Assembly: GCF_009711415.1 (NCBI RefSeq)
Contig: NZ_SMLZ01000100.1
Location: 1-64,000 of the forward strand
Length of the DNA: 64,000 nucleotides
Origin: Roseibium denhamense
GTDB lineage: Bacteria; Pseudomonadota; Alphaproteobacteria; Rhizobiales; Stappiaceae
Direction: 5' to 3'
Numbering within the stretch: the stretch's first letter is position 1; each line of letters begins with the position of its first letter. Made by a program: the position numbers and the translations under genes. Of the stretch, positions 1-9,938 are shown one piece after another. The notes beneath the pieces were generated by a model that did not search any database, was not told the origin of the DNA, and saw only the letters and a list, made by a program, of their open reading frames with translations.

Positions 1-116
1 GCTCAAGATAATAAGCCACTATTGACGCCCCCGGTGCGTGAAGCCGTTTCAACTATTAGCTGCCTTACCCGCTCTGCGCACGGTTTTCCAGATTATCTCT
101 CGCAGCGAAGAACAGT

Positions 117-149
117 AAAAAACCCGCACCGGTGGCCGATGCGGGTTTT
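117..149 (-). terminator. Rho-independent terminator of secB
   Basis: A 10-bp perfect stem (119-128 pairing with 140-149) is followed, on the minus strand, by six T. It lies about 25 bases beyond the secB stop codon and reads in the same direction. Bases 1-116 of the window show no convincing gene. Confidence 0.85.
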
Positions 150-172
150 GGAGACGTCTTGAAAACCAGAGC

Positions 173-676
173 TTAGTTCGGCTTCTGGCCTTCGGCTTGC
201 TCGGCAGCGGCCTGGTTGGCCATGTTCTGCCGGTAAAGCTGTGCGAAGTCGATCGGATCCAGCATCAGCGGCGGGAAACCGCCATTGCGGGTCGCCTCAG
301 AGAGGATGTTGCGGGCATATGGGAAGATCATGCGCGGGCATTCGATCATGACAAACGGATGCATGTGCTCTTTCGGCACGCCCGTGATCTTGAAAAGACC
401 GGCATAGACAAGCTCGACGTTGAACATCACCATGTCCGGGCGCTCGGCCTTGGCATTCAGGGTCAGGATGACTTCGAATTGGTCTTCGCCCATCTGCTGC
501 GCGCCGACATTGACATTGATGTCCAGTTTCGGCTGCTCGCCCTGTGTCAGGGATTTTGGCGCATTCGGGTTCTCGAAAGACAGGTCCTTGATGTATTGAC
601 CAAGGATATGCATACCCGGCGCGGCGCTGGCGCCTTCCGCCTGCGGCTGCGCGCCGCCGTCATTGGTGTCGGTCAT
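173..676 (-). CDS. secB: Protein-export chaperone SecB
   Basis: This 167-residue protein is the cytoplasmic homotetrameric chaperone that holds preproteins unfolded and passes them to SecA. The SecB core is recognisable from about residue 24 (GQYIKDLSFENPNAP) to the conserved helix PPLMLDPIDFAQLYRQ near the end. A disordered Ala/Gln/Gly-rich N-terminus of about 20 residues and a polar tail are usual for alphaproteobacterial SecB. The ATG at 676 is the natural start. The gene is followed by its own terminator and is divergent from regB. Confidence 0.96.
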   Translation of the reverse strand: MTDTNDGGAQPQAEGASAAPGMHILGQYIKDLSFENPNAPKSLTQGEQPKLDINVNVGAQQMGEDQFEVILTLNAKAERPDMVMFNVELVYAGLFKITGVPKEHMHPFVMIECPRMIFPYARNILSEATRNGGFPPLMLDPIDFAQLYRQNMANQAAAEQAEGQKPN

Positions 677-848
677 CTTGTCTCATTCCGTTTCGCGGTG
701 CTGCAGGTTAGGAAACCGTGTCGGCTCCCATGCAGGCGGCCGGTCCGCGTCGTCCGGCAACCGTGTTAGCCGGTGGCTAGCATCTTGGACCGGCCTGCAC
801 AAGAGCCGCCCCTTGCCAACCCCGGGAATGCCCGCCAAAAAAGCACAT

Positions 849-2213
849 ATGTCGGAACATCCAACCTCGAACATCACACTGCCGCACAGACGCCTGAAGC
901 TCGACACACTGGTCAGGCTGCGCTGGCTGGCGGTCGGCGGCCAGAGTGCGGCGCTGCTTGTTGTCTATGTTGGGCTCGGATATCCGCTTCCCGCCGGTCC
1001 CGCCTTCGCCCTGGTGGCGCTGTCCGCCTGGCTGAACATCCTCTTGAAGATCCGCACCCCGACGGCAAAGCGCCTGCCGGAATTCTCGGCCATGCTGCAG
1101 CTGGCCTATGACATCCTGCAGATGAGCGGCCTGTTGTTCCTCACGGGCGGGTTGGGCAATCCGTTTGCGTTTTTGTTGATGGCGCCGGTCATGGTGTCAG
1201 CCACGGGGCTGTCGGCCCGCTACACGCTGGCGCTGGGTGCGCTTGCCACGTGCTGCGCCACCATACTGGCCGTTTTTCATCTGCCGCTGCCCTGGCCCAC
1301 AGAGGAAACCTTCAGCCTGCCGGTGGTGTATTCGGTCGGGATCTGGATCGCGCTGGTCTCAACGCTGGGCTTCATGGCGGTCTATGCGTTCCGGGTGGCC
1401 GAAGAAGCCCGCCAGCTGGCCGATGCTCTTGCCGCGACCGAACTTGTGCTGGCACGTGAGCAGCATCTGAATGCGCTCGACGGCCTGGCAACGGCAGCCG
1501 CCCATGAGCTCGGCACGCCGCTTGCGACGATTTACCTGGTAACCAAGGAACTGCGTGACGAATTCGAGGAGGGTGACCACCGGGCCGAGGACATTGAACT
1601 GATCCGGTCCCAGGCGGAACGCTGCCGGGGAATCTTGCGGCAATTGACTAACCTGTCCAGCGAGGAAGACAAGACCTACCAGCGCATGCCGGTGTCCCAG
1701 TTGATCGAAGAGCTGATCGATCCGCATCGCGGGGCAGGGGTTGCCATTCATTCGTCCCATAGCGGCGAGGGCTTGGAGCCCGTCGGCCAGCGGAACGCAG
1801 CGATCCGCTACGGTCTTGGCAACCTTCTGGAAAATGCCATCGATTTTGCAAAGTCCCACGTCGAAGTCTCGGCAAGCTGGGATGAGACTAGTCTTGCCAT
1901 TACGATCAAGGATGACGGTCCGGGATTCTCCCAGGAACTTTTCTCCAAGATCGGCGATCCTTACGTGTCGATCCGCGGCAGCCGGGCAAAGTCCAAGGCA
2001 ACGGGCGGTGGGCTTGGTCTCGGGATCTTTATTGCCAAGACCCTGCTGGAGCGGACCGGCGCCAAGCTTCATGTCGACAACCGGGCACCACCAAAGAACG
2101 GTGCCTATGTCCGTGTCAGCTGGCCAAGATCCGTGTTTGAACAGGCGCTTGAAGTGGACGAACCACCGGCAGTACCCCATAACAAGTTAAACGACGTGTT
2201 TCCGGCCCCATGA
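849..2213 (+). CDS. regB: Redox-sensing histidine kinase RegB/ActS/PrrB
   Basis: This is the membrane sensor kinase of the global redox two-component system. In the family it senses quinone and thiol redox state and phosphorylates RegA on the next gene. An N-terminal membrane domain of about six helices contains the quinone-site signature GGLGNPF at residues 100-106. The phosphoacceptor His219 lies in AHELGTPLATI. Cys259 in ERCRGILRQL corresponds to the redox-active cysteine of RegB. A C-terminal ATPase domain follows, with N-box (NLLENAIDFA) and G-boxes (DDGPGF, GGGLGLGIF). The start is uncertain: ATG at 849 gives 454 residues, close to the family length, and an in-frame ATG lies at 828. Longer upstream frames overlap secB and are unlikely. 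RegA follows after 56 bases or more. Confidence 0.93.
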   Translation: MSEHPTSNITLPHRRLKLDTLVRLRWLAVGGQSAALLVVYVGLGYPLPAGPAFALVALSAWLNILLKIRTPTAKRLPEFSAMLQLAYDILQMSGLLFLTGGLGNPFAFLLMAPVMVSATGLSARYTLALGALATCCATILAVFHLPLPWPTEETFSLPVVYSVGIWIALVSTLGFMAVYAFRVAEEARQLADALAATELVLAREQHLNALDGLATAAAHELGTPLATIYLVTKELRDEFEEGDHRAEDIELIRSQAERCRGILRQLTNLSSEEDKTYQRMPVSQLIEELIDPHRGAGVAIHSSHSGEGLEPVGQRNAAIRYGLGNLLENAIDFAKSHVEVSASWDETSLAITIKDDGPGFSQELFSKIGDPYVSIRGSRAKSKATGGGLGLGIFIAKTLLERTGAKLHVDNRAPPKNGAYVRVSWPRSVFEQALEVDEPPAVPHNKLNDVFPAP

Positions 2214-2299
2214 GTGTGCAAATCATCCGATTTGACACATGCCGCGTAAAGCACTGAGAAGCGAACGGAATGGTTGAGCCAATGACATCAGGTGAAAAC

Positions 2300-2827
2300 A
2301 TGGACGGTCAGAGCCTTCTGATAGTCGACGATGACAAGCCGTTTCAGCAGCGTCTGGCCCGCGCCATGGAAAAACGCGGGTTCGAGACCGTAACAGCGGA
2401 TGGTGTCCAGGATGCAGCTGCGAAGATAACCCAGACGGCACCCGCCTTCGCCATCGTGGACATGCGCCTTGAAGACGGGAACGGCCTCGATGTTATCGAA
2501 ATGCTCCGCCGCAAACGGCCGGACTCCCGGGCCATTGTTTTGACAGGCTATGGCAACATCGCGACGGCTGTGAACGCTGTGAAACTGGGCGCAATCGACT
2601 ATCTCGCCAAACCCGCGGACCCGGATGATATCCTGGCCGCTCTTTCCCGGAAACCGGAAGACAAGGCCGAACCGCCGGAAAATCCGATGTCGGCGGACCG
2701 GGTCCGCTGGGAACATATTCAGCGTGTTTACGAGCTTTGTGACCGGAATGTTTCCGAAACGGCGCGCCGGCTCAACATGCACCGGCGCACGCTTCAGCGT
2801 ATTCTCGCAAAACGCGCACCGAGGTGA
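2300..2827 (+). CDS. regA: Response regulator RegA/ActR/PrrA
   Basis: This is the DNA-binding partner of RegB, and in the family it controls respiration, nitrogen and carbon metabolism in response to redox state. A receiver domain (LLIVDDDKPF; phospho-acceptor Asp in VDMRLEDG; conserved Lys in YLAKPADPDD) is joined by a proline-rich linker to the very conserved Fis-like helix-turn-helix NVSETARRLNMHRRTLQR at the C-terminus. The ATG at 2300 is chosen because an AGGTG ribosome site lies a few bases upstream; in-frame ATGs at 2270 and 2282 would add 10 or 6 residues. It is downstream of regB in the same direction, so the pair is probably co-transcribed. Confidence 0.93.
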   Translation: MDGQSLLIVDDDKPFQQRLARAMEKRGFETVTADGVQDAAAKITQTAPAFAIVDMRLEDGNGLDVIEMLRRKRPDSRAIVLTGYGNIATAVNAVKLGAIDYLAKPADPDDILAALSRKPEDKAEPPENPMSADRVRWEHIQRVYELCDRNVSETARRLNMHRRTLQRILAKRAPR

Positions 2828-2926
2828 GGGAAGGCCCGCTGATCATTGCGGGCTTGCCCTTTCGCCGCCACTTTGCGTAAGTAACCCCAAGATGATGATT
2901 GACTTGCGCTTTGACGGAGAACGCTG

Positions 2927-4771
2927 ATGAAGCGTGCCCACCCATTTGCTTCCAGTTCACGGCCCATGCGGCCATATCTTACGGCTGTGTCCAGCGCCGT
3001 GGCTCTTTTTGCGGCCTCAAGCGCCTTCGCGCAATCAGCGCCGGAAACACTGCGGATCAACGTTGATCCGCCAGAACCGGGCATCCGGGCCATCACCGTC
3101 AACAAGAAATTCCGGGCCATCATCAGCCGTGATGACAAGGGTGTGGTGATTGATACCTTCGGCAGCGATAATTCCGCGCCCCCTTGCGATGTAAAGCTGG
3201 AAGTCACTCTGGAAAACAGCCGTATCCTCCACAGGGATGCCAACATTTGCAGCGGCAGTACCTTGGTCGTTGATGTGTCCAACGATGGCAAGCCGGGCGC
3301 TGCGGCCAGGGTCGTTGGAACCACTTCGGGCGTCCAAGCGGGTCCGGTCACGTCAAGTCCGGCCGAAACACCTTCGGCATCAACCAATACGCCAGCCCAG
3401 CAGCCCCAATCCGAAAGCCCTTCAATTGTGGCCGTCGATCCACCTGAAGGAACTGGCGGGCTAAAGCCGCTCGATCAAGTTGACACACCGATTTCAACAC
3501 CTGGGGCAAATGGTACGGAAACAGCGTCACTGCCGCCCAGCGATTTTGAATCGATGGTGCAAGAGCGTTTGAACCAGCAAGACGGCGGAGCGCTGACACC
3601 AAATTCCCAGCCGGCGCTCGTTGTTCAGTCAGATGCCCGCGAGTGGCTTGCAGAGCCAGGCAGCCAGCCCGGATCCCTTTCGGTCTTGCAGCATACGGTT
3701 CCTCAAACGGATGACCGGGATTTCCTCGCCCAATGCGGAACACAGTCCGGGTTTGCCTTGATCACCTTCCAGCAAGCCCCCGCCGGGCTCGCGGAGGGGA
3801 TGCCGCAAACCGTGCAGATCACAGCAAGCGATTTCAGCACCACTTACACCGCATTCGGATCCTCGCCGAACAACGAAGCGGGGATCTCCCTGCCGCAGGT
3901 GAATGTGGAAATGACGGATCCGATCTGGGATGCCCTGATCCGCCAGTCCGAACTGTCGATCGCTGTGGAGGGCATGCCTGCCTATCAGGTCTCCTTAAGC
4001 GGCAGTGCCAACCCGGTCCGGCTGTTCAGCGCCACCTGCGCCCTTCCGCAACAAATTGTGTCAGATGATGCCTTTGGTGCACCGGCGCTTGAGGCATCAT
4101 CGGATATGGCTTGCAGTGAACTTGGCCGGGTGCGGTCCGTAGAGGCCGTCCGTCCGGGACAGATCGTTTTCCGCAATGCCAGCCAGCAGACTGTAGAAGT
4201 CAACTGGGTGGACTACCGTGGCGGAGAACGGGCCTATGCGCGCCTGGAGCCGGGTCAAATTCTTGAGCAGCAAACCTACGTTTCCCATGCCTGGACCATT
4301 CGCGACGGCAACGGTCAATGCCGTGGGATATACGTTACCCGGACACCTTACCGCGAGGTGGTGATCAATGGCCCCGCAGGTTCGTCCCCTTCAAATGGGG
4401 TGATTGGCGATCCCTGGGGAACACCGCAAAACGCGCCGTTTGGTCAGCAGAATCAGGGCTTTCCGGCTGGACCGGTTCCCCCTGGCACGGTTGGGGGCGC
4501 CAACCCATCCTTCGGCGCACCGCAGCAAACAGCCCTCAGCAATGTAGCTGACTATCTCTGCACGGCCGGGATCGATCTGAATGTCGTGTTCGCGCCGGAC
4601 GGCAATTCGGCAACTGTCGCGGAAATGGGATATGGGGCCGTAACTCTGCAAAGGCAGGGGGGCGCCAACACCTTCTATTTCGAAGGTCAGGGGCACGTAC
4701 TGAAAGGCCAAGTTCAAAACGCAACCTGGTCCCGCCCTGGATTGCGCGATGTGTTTTGCGCGCGCCGGTGA
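2927..4771 (+). CDS. Exported protein with a probable VHL beta domain and an MliC-like C-terminus
   Basis: This 614-residue protein begins with a signal peptide (hydrophobic stretch ending ASSAFAQ, cleavage near residue 36), so it is predicted to be periplasmic or secreted. A region at about 36-130 is followed by a Ser/Thr/Pro-rich linker to about 200. Residues about 413-475 (IVFRNASQQTVEVNWVDYRG, then YARLEPGQ, QTYVSHAWTIRD and GIYV) follow the pattern of the von Hippel-Lindau beta domain: a N-S/A start, W-hydrophobic-D/N, Y-x-L-x-P-G, and H-x-W-x-x-R-D. After a Gly/Pro/Gln-rich linker, the last 75 residues have one cysteine near each end (545, 611) and the sequence ATWSRPG, resembling MliC lysozyme-inhibitor folds. 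The domain calls are pattern recognition, not a profile search. The function is unknown. It lies between regA and a chemoreceptor, with no evident operon partner. Confidence 0.75.
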   Translation: MKRAHPFASSSRPMRPYLTAVSSAVALFAASSAFAQSAPETLRINVDPPEPGIRAITVNKKFRAIISRDDKGVVIDTFGSDNSAPPCDVKLEVTLENSRILHRDANICSGSTLVVDVSNDGKPGAAARVVGTTSGVQAGPVTSSPAETPSASTNTPAQQPQSESPSIVAVDPPEGTGGLKPLDQVDTPISTPGANGTETASLPPSDFESMVQERLNQQDGGALTPNSQPALVVQSDAREWLAEPGSQPGSLSVLQHTVPQTDDRDFLAQCGTQSGFALITFQQAPAGLAEGMPQTVQITASDFSTTYTAFGSSPNNEAGISLPQVNVEMTDPIWDALIRQSELSIAVEGMPAYQVSLSGSANPVRLFSATCALPQQIVSDDAFGAPALEASSDMACSELGRVRSVEAVRPGQIVFRNASQQTVEVNWVDYRGGERAYARLEPGQILEQQTYVSHAWTIRDGNGQCRGIYVTRTPYREVVINGPAGSSPSNGVIGDPWGTPQNAPFGQQNQGFPAGPVPPGTVGGANPSFGAPQQTALSNVADYLCTAGIDLNVVFAPDGNSATVAEMGYGAVTLQRQGGANTFYFEGQGHVLKGQVQNATWSRPGLRDVFCARR

Positions 4772-5008
4772 CGCCTCAAGCGCAGATCTGAGCGGTTTGT
4801 GGTGGTGGGCCTAACGTGAAAAAGCGTTTTGGGTCACTTTCGTAATACGCGTATTTGGTGCTTTAGATTCCTTAAATTAATCTTTGGTTGCAGTACTATG
4901 TTACTGCACCATTGCTCACGTGTACGTAGTTTCCCGCCGCTTATTAACCAATTTATCAACTCTTTAGGTGTTTACTCTGGGAAAATTTCACCCAGGGAAT
5001 CACCAACA

Positions 5009-6697
5009 ATGTCATTTGCTCGCTGGCCCATCACCTGGAAGATCAGTCTTCCGATCCTGACAATTCTGCTCTTTACTGCCGCGATCTGCGCCATCAGCCT
5101 GAACAGCCTTTACGGCGCAATGTTTGACGAGCGCATCGCTAAGATCAAACAGATCTCGAATACGGGCGTGTCTATTGCGGCCTATTTCCATGAGCAGGAG
5201 AAAGCGGGCGCTCTGACCCGGGATGAGGCCCAAGCAGCTGCGAAAGCGGCCATTGGAGCCATGCGTTTCGAAGGCGACAACTATCTGTTTGCCTATGACT
5301 ATGACGGGACCAATCTGATCCATCCGAAGACATCCCTTGTCGGGACGAACATGATGGGATTTGAGGACAAGACCGGCGTGAAAATTGTCGCCGAACTCAT
5401 CCGTCATGCAAAGGCCGGCGGCGACTCTCTGCTTTACTTCTGGCCGCGCGCAAACAGCGACATTGCCATTGAAAAATATGGCTGGGGCGCTGGCTTCGAT
5501 CCTTGGAACTGGATGATCGGTACCGGCGTTTACATCGATGACCTGGATGCCGCCTATTGGAATTCCGCAACAGTGATCCTGCTTCTTGCTGCGATCGGTG
5601 CCGGCATCTCGATTGCCATTGCCATGGTTGCCGTTCATCAGACTGTGCGTCCGCTACGGGCCTTGACCCAGAACATGAGCCTGCTGTCGGAAGGCAATAC
5701 CGATATCACGATTGAAGGCGCTGGCCGCGGCGACGAGATCGGCCAGATGGCCTCCGCGATGGAAGTGTTTGTCAAGAACGAGGCATCCCGCCGCGAACTT
5801 GAACATCTCCAGAGTGCCTCGCAGGAAGATGCCGCCCGCAAGGGCGCGGAAATTCAGCAGCTCAGCAGCGACTTCGATCAGCAGATCATGGATATGCTCA
5901 ACATCATTGATGGGTCGGTTCAGGGTCTGCAGGCAGCATCGGCCAACATGACCACCGTCGCCGCTCAAACGACGGAACAGAGCGGCCGGGTGTCGCACGC
6001 CTCTTCGCAGGCATCGCACAACGTAGAAACCGTGGCCGCGGCGGCCGAGGAACTGTCAGCTTCGGTTAATGAAATCCGGCGCCAGGTACAATCCTCAAGC
6101 GAAATTGCGGCACAGGCCGCATCTGAGGCCCAATCCGCAACTCAGCGGATGAACGGCCTGTCTGAATCGGCCGGCCGTATCGGCGAAGTTGTCACGCTGA
6201 TCCAGGCGATTGCCGAGCAGACAAACCTGCTGGCACTGAACGCCACAATCGAGGCTGCACGCGCTGGTGAAGCCGGCAAGGGCTTCGCGGTTGTTGCAGC
6301 CGAGGTGAAAGAACTCGCAACGCAGACGTCAAAGGCAACGGAGGAAATCTCCAGCCAGATTAGCGCCATTCAGGATGAAACCGGCCACGCGGCCAGTGCG
6401 ATCTCGTCTGTAACCGGGATCATCAACAACATGAACGAAATCGCATCCTCGATCTCCTCTTCTGTTGAGGAGCAGGGCGTTGCCACCCAGGAAATCGCGA
6501 GCAACGCGACGGAGGCGTCGCGCAGCACGGTCGATGTGACAACCAATATCGAAAGTGTGGCCTCGGCTGCGGAAAACACCCGCGATACCGCCGAAAGCGT
6601 CGACAGCTCAGCTCAACAGCTGCGTGACAACGCGGTCTCTCTCAGAGATCAGGTTGGCACGTTCCTGGCGGAAGTCAGGGCCCGCTCGGCTGCATAA
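5009..6697 (+). CDS. Methyl-accepting chemotaxis protein with single Cache domain
   Basis: This 562-residue transmembrane chemoreceptor has a first membrane helix at about 10-30, a periplasmic single-Cache (sCache_2) sensor ([28 protein letters not shown]) and a second helix at about 185-207. A HAMP linker ([17 protein letters not shown]) and a long coiled-coil signalling domain follow. The CheA/CheW-binding hairpin ([19 protein letters not shown]) sits near residue 405. Cache sensors of this type usually bind small organic acids; the ligand here cannot be told. The ATG at 5009 is chosen because an in-frame upstream extension to 4829 is AT-rich, has no domain homology and would precede the first membrane helix. 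A strong terminator follows. Confidence 0.93.
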   Translation: MSFARWPITWKISLPILTILLFTAAICAISLNSLYGAMFDERIAKIKQISNTGVSIAAYFHEQEKAGALTRDEAQAAAKAAIGAMRFEGDNYLFAYDYDGTNLIHPKTSLVGTNMMGFEDKTGVKIVAELIRHAKAGGDSLLYFWPRANSDIAIEKYGWGAGFDPWNWMIGTGVYIDDLDAAYWNSATVILLLAAIGAGISIAIAMVAVHQTVRPLRALTQNMSLLSEGNTDITIEGAGRGDEIGQMASAMEVFVKNEASRRELEHLQSASQEDAARKGAEIQQLSSDFDQQIMDMLNIIDGSVQGLQAASANMTTVAAQTTEQSGRVSHASSQASHNVETVAAAAEELSASVNEIRRQVQSSSEIAAQAASEAQSATQRMNGLSESAGRIGEVVTLIQAIAEQTNLLALNATIEAARAGEAGKGFAVVAAEVKELATQTSKATEEISSQISAIQDETGHAASAISSVTGIINNMNEIASSISSSVEEQGVATQEIASNATEASRSTVDVTTNIESVASAAENTRDTAESVDSSAQQLRDNAVSLRDQVGTFLAEVRARSAA

Positions 6698-6718
6698 CGC
6701 AAACGGCAACGTGTAAAT

Positions 6719-6753
6719 CAAAAGGCTCGCAGCGTTAGCTGCGGGCCTTTTTT
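6719..6753. terminator. Bidirectional terminator between the chemoreceptor gene and coaA
   Basis: A GC-rich hairpin (about 6721-6733 pairing with 6738-6750, one G-U pair) is flanked by six T on the plus strand and four T on the minus strand. It lies exactly between the convergent chemoreceptor and pantothenate kinase genes and overlaps the coaA stop. Confidence 0.85.
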
Positions 6754-7718
6754 CAAACGCGTCGCAGCGCGACTTTAGAGATCCGGTGGCTGGCGTTCTT
6801 GGTTAGAATGAGGTCCGCGCGCGGCCGGGTCGGCAGGATGTTTTCTCTCAAGTTGACCAGGTTGATCTCCCGCCAGATCCGGTTCGCGGTTTCCAGGGCT
6901 TCGGTATCGGTGATGCGCGAATACTTATGAAAGTAGGAACCCGGATCACGGAACGCTGTCTCGCGCAGCCGCATGAAACGATCAACATACCATCTCAGAA
7001 GCAGGTCTTCGTCGGCATCCATATAGACGGAGAAATCGAAGAAATCGGAGACGAACGGGACGGCGCGGCCATCCTTGGGCAACTCTCTCGTTTGAAGGAC
7101 ATTCAAGCCCTCAACGATGAGGATGTCGGGCTTGTCCACCACGACCGTATGACCCGGCATGACATCATAGTAGAAGTGCGAATAGACCGGTGCCCGGACA
7201 TGACGCTTGTCAGCCTTGATGTCCGAAAGGAATTTTAGCAGACGGGGCCGGTCAAAACTTTCCGGAAATCCCTTCTTCGACATAAGCCCTTCGGCTTCGA
7301 GGACCGCGTTGGGATAGAGAAAGCCGTCCGTTGTGACCAAATCCACCTTCGGGCTGGCAGGCCAGCGCGCCAGAAGCTCTCTGAGAACACGGCTGGTCGT
7401 TGATTTGCCAACAGAAACCGATCCGGCTACCCCGATTATGAAGGGGGTCTTGCCATCCCGTGTACCAAGAAATTTCTGTGTCGCTTTATGGAGAGCAACA
7501 GTCGCTTCCGCATAATGTGCCAGCAGTCGCGACATTGGCAGATAGATCGTCTCCACCTGCTCAATGGACATGGGCGCGTTGAGACCCTGAAGCTGTGACA
7601 CTTCCTGCGCGCTCAACGTCATCGGCGTGTCAGCACGCAGACGCGACCATTGGCGTTCGGAAAATACCCTGTAGGGGGACAGGTCCATGTCCAGGGCGGT
7701 GACGACTTTCTGATCCAT
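6753..7718 (-). CDS. coaA: Pantothenate kinase, type I (CoaA)
   Basis: The enzyme phosphorylates pantothenate with ATP, the first and regulated step of coenzyme A synthesis in the cytoplasm. The 321-residue length is normal for type I CoaA. The P-loop [12 protein letters not shown] is clear, and family blocks such as [11 protein letters not shown] and [12 protein letters not shown] are present. The ATG at 7718 is preferred to a TTG one codon earlier. It is the last gene behind hisE, with about 40 bases between them, so it probably belongs to the his transcription unit as in other Hyphomicrobiales. Confidence 0.96.
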   Translation of the reverse strand: MDQKVVTALDMDLSPYRVFSERQWSRLRADTPMTLSAQEVSQLQGLNAPMSIEQVETIYLPMSRLLAHYAEATVALHKATQKFLGTRDGKTPFIIGVAGSVSVGKSTTSRVLRELLARWPASPKVDLVTTDGFLYPNAVLEAEGLMSKKGFPESFDRPRLLKFLSDIKADKRHVRAPVYSHFYYDVMPGHTVVVDKPDILIVEGLNVLQTRELPKDGRAVPFVSDFFDFSVYMDADEDLLLRWYVDRFMRLRETAFRDPGSYFHKYSRITDTEALETANRIWREINLVNLRENILPTRPRADLILTKNASHRISKVALRRV

Positions 7719-7759
7719 CAATTCGCAGTCCCTGCTGCGGTGGCGCTTGGCGGTGCGGC

Positions 7760-8083
7760 CTAATCCTGCGGCCGCGATGCCTTTTCTTCAAGTCCTGTCT
7801 GGCTTGTCCGGCGGGCCAGCTCCGCCATGACATCGGCCAACGATACGTCGCAAATGTTGAGAACAACCAGCAGATGGTAAAGCACATCGGCTGCTTCACC
7901 GGTCAGCTCTTCCCGGTCATGCTTGACGGCAGCTATCGCTGCCTCCACCGCTTCTTCCCCCAGCTTCTGGGCGCATTTGGAAACGCCCTTCTTCATGAGC
8001 TTACGCGTGTAGGACCCCTCGTCCTCACTTACCGCGCGCGCCGCGATAATGGCGTCGAGATCGTCCAGTGTGAACTTCGTCAT
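7760..8083 (-). CDS. hisE: Phosphoribosyl-ATP pyrophosphatase HisE
   Basis: HisE removes pyrophosphate from phosphoribosyl-ATP in the second step of histidine synthesis. The 107-residue protein has the all-alpha MazG-like fold signature [13 protein letters not shown] followed by the metal-binding [10 protein letters not shown]. It is a stand-alone HisE, with no HisI domain attached. The start is the ATG at 8083; the open frame runs further upstream but overlaps hisF without homology. It follows hisF by about 30 bases. Confidence 0.96.
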   Translation of the reverse strand: MTKFTLDDLDAIIAARAVSEDEGSYTRKLMKKGVSKCAQKLGEEAVEAAIAAVKHDREELTGEAADVLYHLLVVLNICDVSLADVMAELARRTSQTGLEEKASRPQD

Positions 8084-8114
8084 TGGTCGTATGTCCCAAG
8101 GGAATAGGTGAGGG

Positions 8115-8894
8115 TCAAGGATCGAGCCGCATGGGTATTCCGGCAGCGGCCATGTGCCTTTTCGTTTCCTGGATCGAGTATTCACCAAAGTGGAAAATCG
8201 AGGCCGCCAGAACCGCTGTCGCGTGTCCGTCCCGGATACCTTCAACCATATGGTCGAGCGTGCCGACGCCGCCGGACGCAATTACCGGAACGGGCACCGC
8301 GTCCGCAATCGCGCTGGTGAGAGCCAGATTGTAACCTGATTTGGTACCGTCCCGGTCCATGGATGTCACAAGCAATTCACCCGCGCCCAGCGCCACGACC
8401 TTTTTTGCAAATTCAATCGCATCTATGCCGCTCGCTGTCCGGCCGCCATGAGTGAAGATATCGAATTTCTCCGGTTCGCCCGGTTCGTTGACCTGTTTGG
8501 CATCAATCGAGACAACAATGCACTGGGCCCCGAATTTTTCGGCCGCCTCGCGCACAAAATCAGGATTTTTAACAGCAGCGGTGTTGATGGACACTTTGTC
8601 CGCACCAGCGATCAGCAATTTGCGGATATCCTCGACCGTGCGCACGCCGCCGCCCACGGTGACGGGCATGAAACAGGCTTCCGCGGTCCGCCGCACCACA
8701 TCGTAGATGGTGTCCCGGCCCTCGTGGCTCGCCGTGATATCGAGAAAGCAAAGTTCGTCCGCCCCGGCCGCGTCATACGCCTTGGCCGCCTCAACCGGGT
8801 CTCCGGCATCGACCAGATCCACAAAATTGACGCCCTTGACGACACGGCCGTCTTTCACGTCGAGGCAAGGAATGACACGGGCTTTGAGGGTCAT
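8115..8894 (-). CDS. hisF: Imidazole glycerol phosphate synthase cyclase subunit HisF
   Basis: HisF joins ammonia delivered by HisH to PRFAR, giving imidazole glycerol phosphate and AICAR. The 259-residue TIM barrel has the catalytic N-terminal strand [15 protein letters not shown] and the second catalytic aspartate in [12 protein letters not shown]. Its start codon overlaps the hisA stop in an ATGA arrangement, which suggests translational coupling. Confidence 0.98.
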   Translation of the reverse strand: MTLKARVIPCLDVKDGRVVKGVNFVDLVDAGDPVEAAKAYDAAGADELCFLDITASHEGRDTIYDVVRRTAEACFMPVTVGGGVRTVEDIRKLLIAGADKVSINTAAVKNPDFVREAAEKFGAQCIVVSIDAKQVNEPGEPEKFDIFTHGGRTASGIDAIEFAKKVVALGAGELLVTSMDRDGTKSGYNLALTSAIADAVPVPVIASGGVGTLDHMVEGIRDGHATAVLAASIFHFGEYSIQETKRHMAAAGIPMRLDP

Positions 8895-9631
8895 GCCGCA
8901 CTCCGGGCTTTTGCAATCAGCTCCATAGCTTCCTTGGGATCGAGGCGTCCGTCATAGAGCGCACGGCCAGAGATGGCCCCCTCGAGGATCGTGCAATCCG
9001 GCTCCAGAAGCCGGTGGATATCGTCGATCGACGCAAGCCCGCCCGAGGCAATCACCGGAATGGAAACGGCCCTTGCAAGCTCCAGGGTCGACGGGATGTT
9101 AAGGCCCTTCAGGATCCCGTCCCGGTCGATATCCGTGTAGATGATCGCTGAGACACCAGCATCTTCAAACCGTTTCGCCAAATCGACCGCCGTCAGCTCG
9201 GAGGTTTCCGCCCAGCCCTCGACTGCGACATAGCCACCCTTGGCATCAATGCCGACGGCAACCTTGCCCGGGAATTTCCGGCAGGCAGCCTTAACCAGTT
9301 CCGGGTCCCGGACGGCGACTGTCCCAAGGATCACACGCGTGATGCCCTTGTCGAGCCAGGCCTCGATATGCTCCAGCGTGCGAATGCCGCCCCCCAGCTG
9401 AACCGGGTTTTTCGTGGACGCCAAAATCGCATCCACAGCCGCGCCATTGACACTTTCACCCGCGAACGCGCCGTTCAGATCGACCACATGCAGCCATTCG
9501 AAGCCTTGGCTCTCGAAAGTTTTGGCTTGAGCACCGGGATCATCATTGAACACCGTTGCCTGGTCCATATCGCCGAGCTTGAGACGCACGCATTGGCCGT
9601 CTTTGAGGTCGATGGCGGGAAACAGGATCAT
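8891..9631 (-). CDS. hisA: ProFAR isomerase HisA
   Basis: HisA performs the Amadori isomerisation of ProFAR to PRFAR, the substrate of HisF/HisH. The 246-residue TIM barrel shows both conserved aspartates, in [14 protein letters not shown] at the N-terminus and in YTDIDRDG near residue 170, plus the repeated phosphate-binding glycine motifs ([16 protein letters not shown]). It overlaps hisF by four bases and lies six bases after the DUF1330 gene. Confidence 0.98.
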   Translation of the reverse strand: MILFPAIDLKDGQCVRLKLGDMDQATVFNDDPGAQAKTFESQGFEWLHVVDLNGAFAGESVNGAAVDAILASTKNPVQLGGGIRTLEHIEAWLDKGITRVILGTVAVRDPELVKAACRKFPGKVAVGIDAKGGYVAVEGWAETSELTAVDLAKRFEDAGVSAIIYTDIDRDGILKGLNIPSTLELARAVSIPVIASGGLASIDDIHRLLEPDCTILEGAISGRALYDGRLDPKEAMELIAKARSAA

Positions 9632-9637
9632 CTTGTC

Positions 9638-9925
9638 TTAAATTCCTTCCACGATGACGATTTCGCCATCGGCAACCTTCTGGCGGATCGCCGCCGCTTC
9701 CTGATATTCGGGGGAGTTATAACAATCGACCGCGTGTTGAAAGGTCGGAAATTCGATTATCACGTTCCGCGCCCGGCCCGGGCCTTCAATCGCATCGGTC
9801 TTTCCGCCCCGGGCAAGAAATTTGGCCCCAAACCGTTCAAAGGCCGGCTTGGCCGTTTCCACGTAGGCTGGATATCCATCCGCATCGCGCACGTCGACCC
9901 GTGCAACCCAGTACCCCTTAGCCAT
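9638..9925 (-). CDS. DUF1330 family small protein
   Basis: This 95-residue protein matches the DUF1330 pattern: an N-terminal GYWVARVDVRD, a central FLARGG, and a C-terminal EFPTFQHAVDCYNSPEYQ. The fold is a small dimeric alpha-beta ferredoxin-like barrel whose role is not established. The ATG at 9925 follows a strong GGGGGAGA ribosome site; an upstream in-frame start at 9967 would overlap hisH. It sits inside the histidine operon between hisH and hisA, which is common in related genomes but does not by itself show a role in histidine synthesis. Confidence 0.9.
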   Translation of the reverse strand: MAKGYWVARVDVRDADGYPAYVETAKPAFERFGAKFLARGGKTDAIEGPGRARNVIIEFPTFQHAVDCYNSPEYQEAAAIRQKVADGEIVIVEGI

Positions 9926-9938
9926 AGTCTCTCCCCCC

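Noticed and set aside
1-116. Possible end of an upstream gene at the window start
   Set aside because: Stops occur in all frames within a short distance and no family sequence is readable in so little DNA.
4917-4932. CACGTG-centred motif upstream of the chemoreceptor as an eighth parS
   Set aside because: Both arms diverge strongly from the parS consensus, and it is about 40 kb from the cluster.
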